This document shows positions 7,195 to 10,381 of a stretch of DNA of 10,381 bases, in pieces (the stretch's first letter is position 1; each line of letters opens with the position of its first letter). The DNA is from UBA6186 sp050012295 (lineage in GTDB: Bacteria; Pseudomonadota; Gammaproteobacteria; UBA6186; Azoamicaceae). The stretch spans positions 1 through 10,381 of the forward strand of contig JBEKHL010000054.1 in the NCBI GenBank assembly GCA_050012295.1. The letters are read 5' to 3'. Under the pieces are notes generated by a model that had not been told where the DNA came from, did no database searches, and saw only the letters and a list, made by a program, of their open reading frames with translations. A program made the position numbers and the translations under genes.

Positions 7195-7959
7195 ATGAAA
7201 AATTACAAATTCCCTGTAAAAATCAACCAATTATTAATAGCTTCTTTTATAGCTATTTATTGTTGCCAATTAATAGCTATGCCACAATCAAAAATAACTA
7301 ACAATAAATTCAATCAATATTCCCTACTACCACCGCCAATAAAACCAGATTCAAACCCAATAATACCAATTAATATTGACGCCAAAAACCAAAAGTTAAT
7401 TTCTTATTATATTCACGCTTATTCAAAGGATAATCAACTATCCAAATTAATTAAGCGCTCTAAATATTTCTTACAACATGTTATAACCGAATTAAAAAAA
7501 AGAAATTTACCAAAAGAATTAGCTTTGCTTCCTATTATCGAAAGCGCATATCAACCATCAGCAATGTCAAATAAAGGCGCATATGGCATATGGCAAATAA
7601 GTTATATAACTGGCAAGCGATACGGTTTAATTTACACTAGACAAGATCTTCGCTCTACTAAAGATTCTCGATCAGATTTAATAGCCTCTACTAATGCCGC
7701 ACTAAACTATCTAGAATTTTTGTACGAAAGATTTGATAACGACTGGCTGCTAGCATTAGCAGCTTATAACGCGGGGGAAGGCCGTATAAGTAGAGCTATT
7801 AAAAATAACAAATATATAGGAAAAAATGCTAATTATTGGACCTTACCTTTACCCAAACAAACTAAACATTATATACCTAAGTTATTAGCACTATCTATTA
7901 TTTTTAATAACCCTACACAATTTGGTTTAGATCTAGAAACTGCAATAAATTATAAATAA
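7195..7959 (+). CDS. mltD: Short MltD-type membrane-bound lytic murein transglycosylase (no LysM)
   Basis: MltD cleaves the MurNAc-GlcNAc bond of peptidoglycan with 1,6-anhydro product formation. The 254-residue protein starts with a signal peptide (hydrophobic about 11-28, possible cleavage after LIA at 28). It then carries a family 1 SLT domain from about 70. Visible motifs are LPKELALLPIIESAYQPSA (105-123) with catalytic E116, GAYGIWQI (128-135), ALAAYNAGEGRISRAI (187-202) and YWTLPLPKQTKHYIPKLLAL (214-233). The lipobox of E. coli MltD is not matched, because the residue before each cysteine is Y or C. E. coli MltD has about 450 residues with LysM repeats, while this protein ends soon after the catalytic domain. 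A possible LysM scrap follows out of frame. The start has no evident SD. Confidence 0.9.
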   Translation: MKNYKFPVKINQLLIASFIAIYCCQLIAMPQSKITNNKFNQYSLLPPPIKPDSNPIIPINIDAKNQKLISYYIHAYSKDNQLSKLIKRSKYFLQHVITELKKRNLPKELALLPIIESAYQPSAMSNKGAYGIWQISYITGKRYGLIYTRQDLRSTKDSRSDLIASTNAALNYLEFLYERFDNDWLLALAAYNAGEGRISRAIKNNKYIGKNANYWTLPLPKQTKHYIPKLLALSIIFNNPTQFGLDLETAINYK

Positions 7960-8032
7960 ATTTTATAAAACCTATACAATCGTTCCTAAAGACAATATTA
8001 CCGCCATAGCTTTTCTCCTGATAATTATATAA
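7960..8032 (+). pseudogene. Possible LysM remnant of mltD
   Basis: Between mltD and the next gene, a frame shifted by one base relative to mltD reads FYKTYTIVPKDNITAIA from about 7961 to 8011. It then runs through hydrophobic codons to TAA at 8030-8032. The pattern YT-I-xxx-D-x-I-x-x-IA resembles the first half of a LysM repeat (YTVxxGDTLxxIA). Full-length MltD proteins carry LysM domains after the catalytic domain, so this may be debris from the lost C-terminus. The match is short and the glycine is missing, so chance similarity is quite possible. Confidence 0.3.
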
Positions 8033-8033
8033 T
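8028..8033 (+). promoter_or_regulatory. Candidate -10 box before the LivJ-like gene
   Basis: A perfect TATAAT lies 9 bases before the ATG at 8043. A transcript from it would have almost no leader, and no SD is visible in the 20 bases before the ATG. There is no good -35 box at the usual distance. In such AT-rich DNA a chance match is likely. Confidence 0.3.
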
Positions 8034-8042
8034 ATTAAATTT

Positions 8043-9158
8043 ATGTTAACATCAGAATTCAAGCAAAACAACCTAGTAAAATTTTTAATATTTTTAATTA
8101 TTGTGTTTTCAAGTAGCTATTGTTATACAATTAACAATACAAATAATTCTCATTCCAAAATAGCTGTTGTTGCGCCATTTTCTGGCCCATACTCTGCTTA
8201 CGGGAAACAATTACTAACTGCTGCTAACAAAGCCATCGTCGATCTAAATAACCAAAATAATCCACTAGAACTGATCCCTTTTGATGATCAATGTAACCCA
8301 GATATAGCCAAATCGATCGCTAACAAAATAATATTAGATCATCAAATTAAGGCAGTAATAGGCCATATATGTTCAGAAGCAACTATCTCAGCCAGTAAAA
8401 TTTATGCTAAAAATGGATTGCTTCATTTAATACCAATGACCATTAACGCAAACCTTACCGAACAAAATATAACTACTTTATTTCGCATGTGTGGTAAAGA
8501 CACCACCGAAGCTGAATATATTAGTAATTTTATATTTAAACAATTTAATGGTAAAAAAGTGGCTGTTTTACATAGTCAAGACTTATACAGCAAAGAATTA
8601 GCTGCGCACCTACAAGAACAATTAGCAATTTTAAAAATTTTTCCCACTTTATACCAAAGTATTACAATAGATCAGCTTAATAACCCTATGAAAATAAAAA
8701 TAATTATAAAAAAATTAAAAAAACTAGATATTGATGTTATTTTTTTTGGCGGATTATATAGGGAAACAGCTAATTTAATTAAAATAATGAACCATAGTAA
8801 AATAAAAATTCCTATTATTGTACCAGACAGCATAGCCACTAGTGGCTTTATTGAGGCATTAGGAACTAAAAAACTTGCTGAAGGAATAATAATGAGTTTC
8901 CAAAACTTAGAGCCTACTACATTATCTAAAAATATTCACGGCTTAGAATTATTTGGCTATGCAGCCGTACAAACAATCAATACCGTATTACAAAACAACC
9001 CTTCTAAAAATGGTAGAATTTTAGCGCATTGGTTACATCAAAATAAAGTTAACACCATATTAGGCGAAAAATCTTGGGATACTAGTGGCAATATAATTAA
9101 CGATGAATTTTCCATGTACATTTGGAATGCCAACGGTCAATTCTCGTTAATTAATTAG
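8043..9158 (+). CDS. LivJ-like branched-chain amino-acid ABC transporter substrate-binding protein
   Basis: A 371-residue type 1 periplasmic binding protein of the LivJ/LivK (Peripla_BP_6) family, which delivers leucine, isoleucine, valine or related amino acids to a LivHMGF permease. A signal peptide is visible (hydrophobic 11-26). The mature part begins KIAVVAPFSGPYSAYGKQ (39-56). DDQCNPDIAKSIANKII and VIGHICSEATISASKIYA align with LivJ, with C84 and C110 at the positions of its disulfide and S111 at the ligand-binding serine. C150 is extra. The end, NTILGEKSWDTSGNIINDEFS then NANGQF, is also LivJ-like. The ligand-contacting acidic site appears to be VPDS instead of the E found in LivJ, so specificity may differ. 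No permease or ATPase gene lies within the window. The ATG lacks an SD. The 3' end overlaps the convergent glsA by 8 bp. Confidence 0.88.
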   Translation: MLTSEFKQNNLVKFLIFLIIVFSSSYCYTINNTNNSHSKIAVVAPFSGPYSAYGKQLLTAANKAIVDLNNQNNPLELIPFDDQCNPDIAKSIANKIILDHQIKAVIGHICSEATISASKIYAKNGLLHLIPMTINANLTEQNITTLFRMCGKDTTEAEYISNFIFKQFNGKKVAVLHSQDLYSKELAAHLQEQLAILKIFPTLYQSITIDQLNNPMKIKIIIKKLKKLDIDVIFFGGLYRETANLIKIMNHSKIKIPIIVPDSIATSGFIEALGTKKLAEGIIMSFQNLEPTTLSKNIHGLELFGYAAVQTINTVLQNNPSKNGRILAHWLHQNKVNTILGEKSWDTSGNIINDEFSMYIWNANGQFSLIN

Positions 9159-10098
9159 CTGCAGCAAAATGCCAACCTAAACTTTTAGATAGTTCCATTA
9201 ATATTACATGCCCCCTAATACTAGTACCTTTGGAATTTATATACGGACTAAATACTGCTATTCCAGCTCTCCCAGTTGCAACGGCAATAATTAACCCAGA
9301 TATACCGCTTTTAGCTGGCAAACCAGTTTTAACTAGATGCATACCAGATTCATTATATAAACCACAAGTTGCCATAATAGATACTACCTGATTACTAGTT
9401 TCTTCTGAAATAATACGTTCTCCATTTGCTGCTAAACCACCGTGAGCCAATAACATTGGTAAATATGTTGCTTGTTTAATATTAACCTGAAAAGAACATA
9501 GCATAAAATATGGTATTAATACTTCTTCCACATCTCTAACTAACACTCCTGTGCTTTTCATTAGATAAGCTAGGGATCGATTACGATCTGCGTGTTGTAA
9601 CTCTGAATTAAACACATTATTATTCAAACTAACCTGATCCCCAAACAAACGTTTAGTCCAATAATGTACCCATTCTTGCTGTTCAACACTGTTGCCTGGA
9701 ATTCTTCCACTTAATGCTATTGCCCCCGCATTAATTAATGGATTAGACGGTACTGGCCCATATTGATCTAAATGCCTAATTGAAGCAAAAGATTGTTCCG
9801 ATGGTTCTACCTTTATCCAAGAAAAAACTTTACTAGAACCAAATTCTTCCATTAATCCAATAAGTAATACTAATTTAGATACACTTTGCATAGTAAACAA
9901 ATAATCAGGACTATCACCAGCGGTCATTAATTCGCCACTAGATAATAAAGTAGCTGCACTTACATAATTATGATCAACATTTTTTAATTCTGGAATATAA
10001 TCAGCTATTCTTCCCCCTTTTATAGATCGACTATTAAGCACTGCTCTTTGCAACGCAGAGTTAATTCTTTCCAAATAATCTGTATTGTTTTTAACCAT
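9151..10098 (-). CDS. glsA: Glutaminase (serine-dependent beta-lactamase-fold family)
   Basis: Glutaminase hydrolyses glutamine to glutamate and ammonia. It supplies glutamate or, in some bacteria, ammonia for acid resistance. The 315 residues match the family. Against human GLS, the catalytic SxxK is S72-K75 in FTMQSVSK. Y34 lies in GRIADYIPEL, N123 in LINAGAI, E166 and N173 in SELQHADRNRSLAYLMKS, Y197 in YFMLCSFQV, and Y248 in MATCGLYNESG. The loop is GLPAKSGI (259-266), with I replacing V. The block usually EPSGxxFN is EPSEQSFAS (98-106), so the conserved asparagine is alanine. With all catalytic residues present, activity is likely. The ATG is at 10098 with a weak GGAA upstream. The gene converges with the LivJ-like gene, and no separate terminator is visible. 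Confidence 0.96.
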   Translation of the reverse strand: MVKNNTDYLERINSALQRAVLNSRSIKGGRIADYIPELKNVDHNYVSAATLLSSGELMTAGDSPDYLFTMQSVSKLVLLIGLMEEFGSSKVFSWIKVEPSEQSFASIRHLDQYGPVPSNPLINAGAIALSGRIPGNSVEQQEWVHYWTKRLFGDQVSLNNNVFNSELQHADRNRSLAYLMKSTGVLVRDVEEVLIPYFMLCSFQVNIKQATYLPMLLAHGGLAANGERIISEETSNQVVSIMATCGLYNESGMHLVKTGLPAKSGISGLIIAVATGRAGIAVFSPYINSKGTSIRGHVILMELSKSLGWHFAAAN

Positions 10099-10132
10099 TG
10101 CGTATATTCCATATTCATTTTAATCTATTCAA

Positions 10133-10138
10133 ATTATA
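10133..10138 (-). promoter_or_regulatory. Candidate -10 box of glsA
   Basis: TATAAT on the minus strand lies about 35 bases before the glsA ATG, which would give a short leader of roughly 28 bases. No convincing -35 hexamer stands 16-18 bases further up. It is placed sensibly in the 73-base gap before glsA, but AT-rich DNA gives many such matches. Confidence 0.35.
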
Positions 10139-10171
10139 ATACTCCTGAATAAGCTTTTTGGAAAGTTTATA

Positions 10172-10381
10172 CTAACTTTTTTTAGTGGTCTTATGTTGAG
10201 GATCGTTTCTAATGAATCTTAAAATTTCTTCATTAGATAAACCAGGCTCTTCTCTTACTTTAATCCTAATCTCCAAGCCATTTTTATACACTACAGTCTT
10301 GTAGTAACTTTTTATCTATACATCTAATAATTTTTTCTTGTTGTTTAGTAAGAGCTACCATACGAGATATTTTAAATCCTT
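10172..10381 (-). pseudogene. Frameshifted small ORF, partial at window edge, function unknown
   Basis: On the minus strand an open frame runs in from the window edge, passes an ATG at 10361 and reads MVALTKQQEKIIRCIDKK. It then ends after seven more codons at TAA 10286-10284. One frame over, from about 10315 to the TAG at 10174-10172, the DNA reads YYKTVVYKNGLEIRIKVR and on through PGLSNEEILRFIRNDPQHK. This second part has protein-like composition but no good start of its own. Removing one base from the five-base A/T run at 10309-10313 would join both parts into one protein of about 63 residues or more. That suggests a decayed gene or a homopolymer error. I do not recognise the family. A real start beyond the window is possible, since the frame is open to the edge. 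Confidence 0.45.

Noticed and set aside
7187..7198. Three-codon leader ORF (ATG CCA ACA TGA) overlapping the mltD start
   Set aside because: It has no SD of its own and such tiny frames arise often by chance.
7195..7270. Lipoprotein signal for MltD, using cysteines 23-24
   Set aside because: The residue before the cysteine is Y or C, not the G/A/S a lipobox needs.
10305..10320. Programmed -1 frameshift at an A-rich slippery site
   Set aside because: The downstream frame is +1 relative to the upstream one, and the heptamer is T AAA AAG, not the classic A AAA AAG, so -1 slippage would not join them.
1..10381. CRISPR array, tRNA/rRNA, IS element, toxin-antitoxin or defence system
   Set aside because: I saw no regularly spaced repeats, no recognisable RNA gene, no transposase and no defence-related motif on either strand.

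Overview
The window looks like chromosomal DNA from an AT-rich gammaproteobacterium, by eye about one-third GC. The block lepA-lepB-rnc is a classic proteobacterial cluster. The group mltD / YafS-like methyltransferase / rnhA / dnaQ matches the E. coli mltD-gloB-yafS-rnhA-dnaQ neighbourhood, with gloB missing. The low GC, tight packing, truncated murein hydrolase, probable pseudogene and rare start codons would fit a host-associated or reduced lineage such as Legionellales-like bacteria. That placement is inference only.

Layout. Positions 26-66 hold a GC-rich double palindrome (REP-like), with a weaker inverted repeat to about 99. From 7084 down to 190 runs one dense minus-strand gene train: SAM methyltransferase, rnhA, dnaQ, lepA, lepB, rnc, folE, an Rsm22-family methyltransferase and a DUF1653 protein. 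Every junction is an overlap or a gap of 15 nt or less, so a single operon is likely. A 110-bp divergent intergenic region (7085-7194) carries a large imperfect inverted repeat and separates this operon from the plus-strand genes. These are a short MltD-type lytic transglycosylase and a LivJ-like periplasmic binding protein. The binding-protein gene converges on, and overlaps by 8 bp, a minus-strand glutaminase gene. Upstream of glutaminase, at the window edge, lie the remains of a small frameshifted ORF that I do not recognise.

How the genes work together. The operon mixes replication and repair (DnaQ, RNase HI), translation and ribosome functions (LepA, Rsm22-like, RNase III), secretion (LepB) and pterin or folate-type cofactor synthesis (FolE). 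It joins two loci that are far apart in E. coli. After rnc, the usual partner era is absent and folE-rsm22-DUF1653 take its place. The right part concerns the envelope and amino-acid supply: peptidoglycan cleavage, amino-acid binding in the periplasm, and glutamine deamidation.

I found no mobile element, CRISPR array, RNA gene or defence system, and I do not claim a new system. The most interesting points are the merged operon, the Rsm22 protein with its four-cysteine set, the possible LysM remnant after mltD, the divergent-promoter palindrome, the apparently SD-less livJ-like start, a substitution in a conserved glutaminase motif, and the frameshifted edge ORF.
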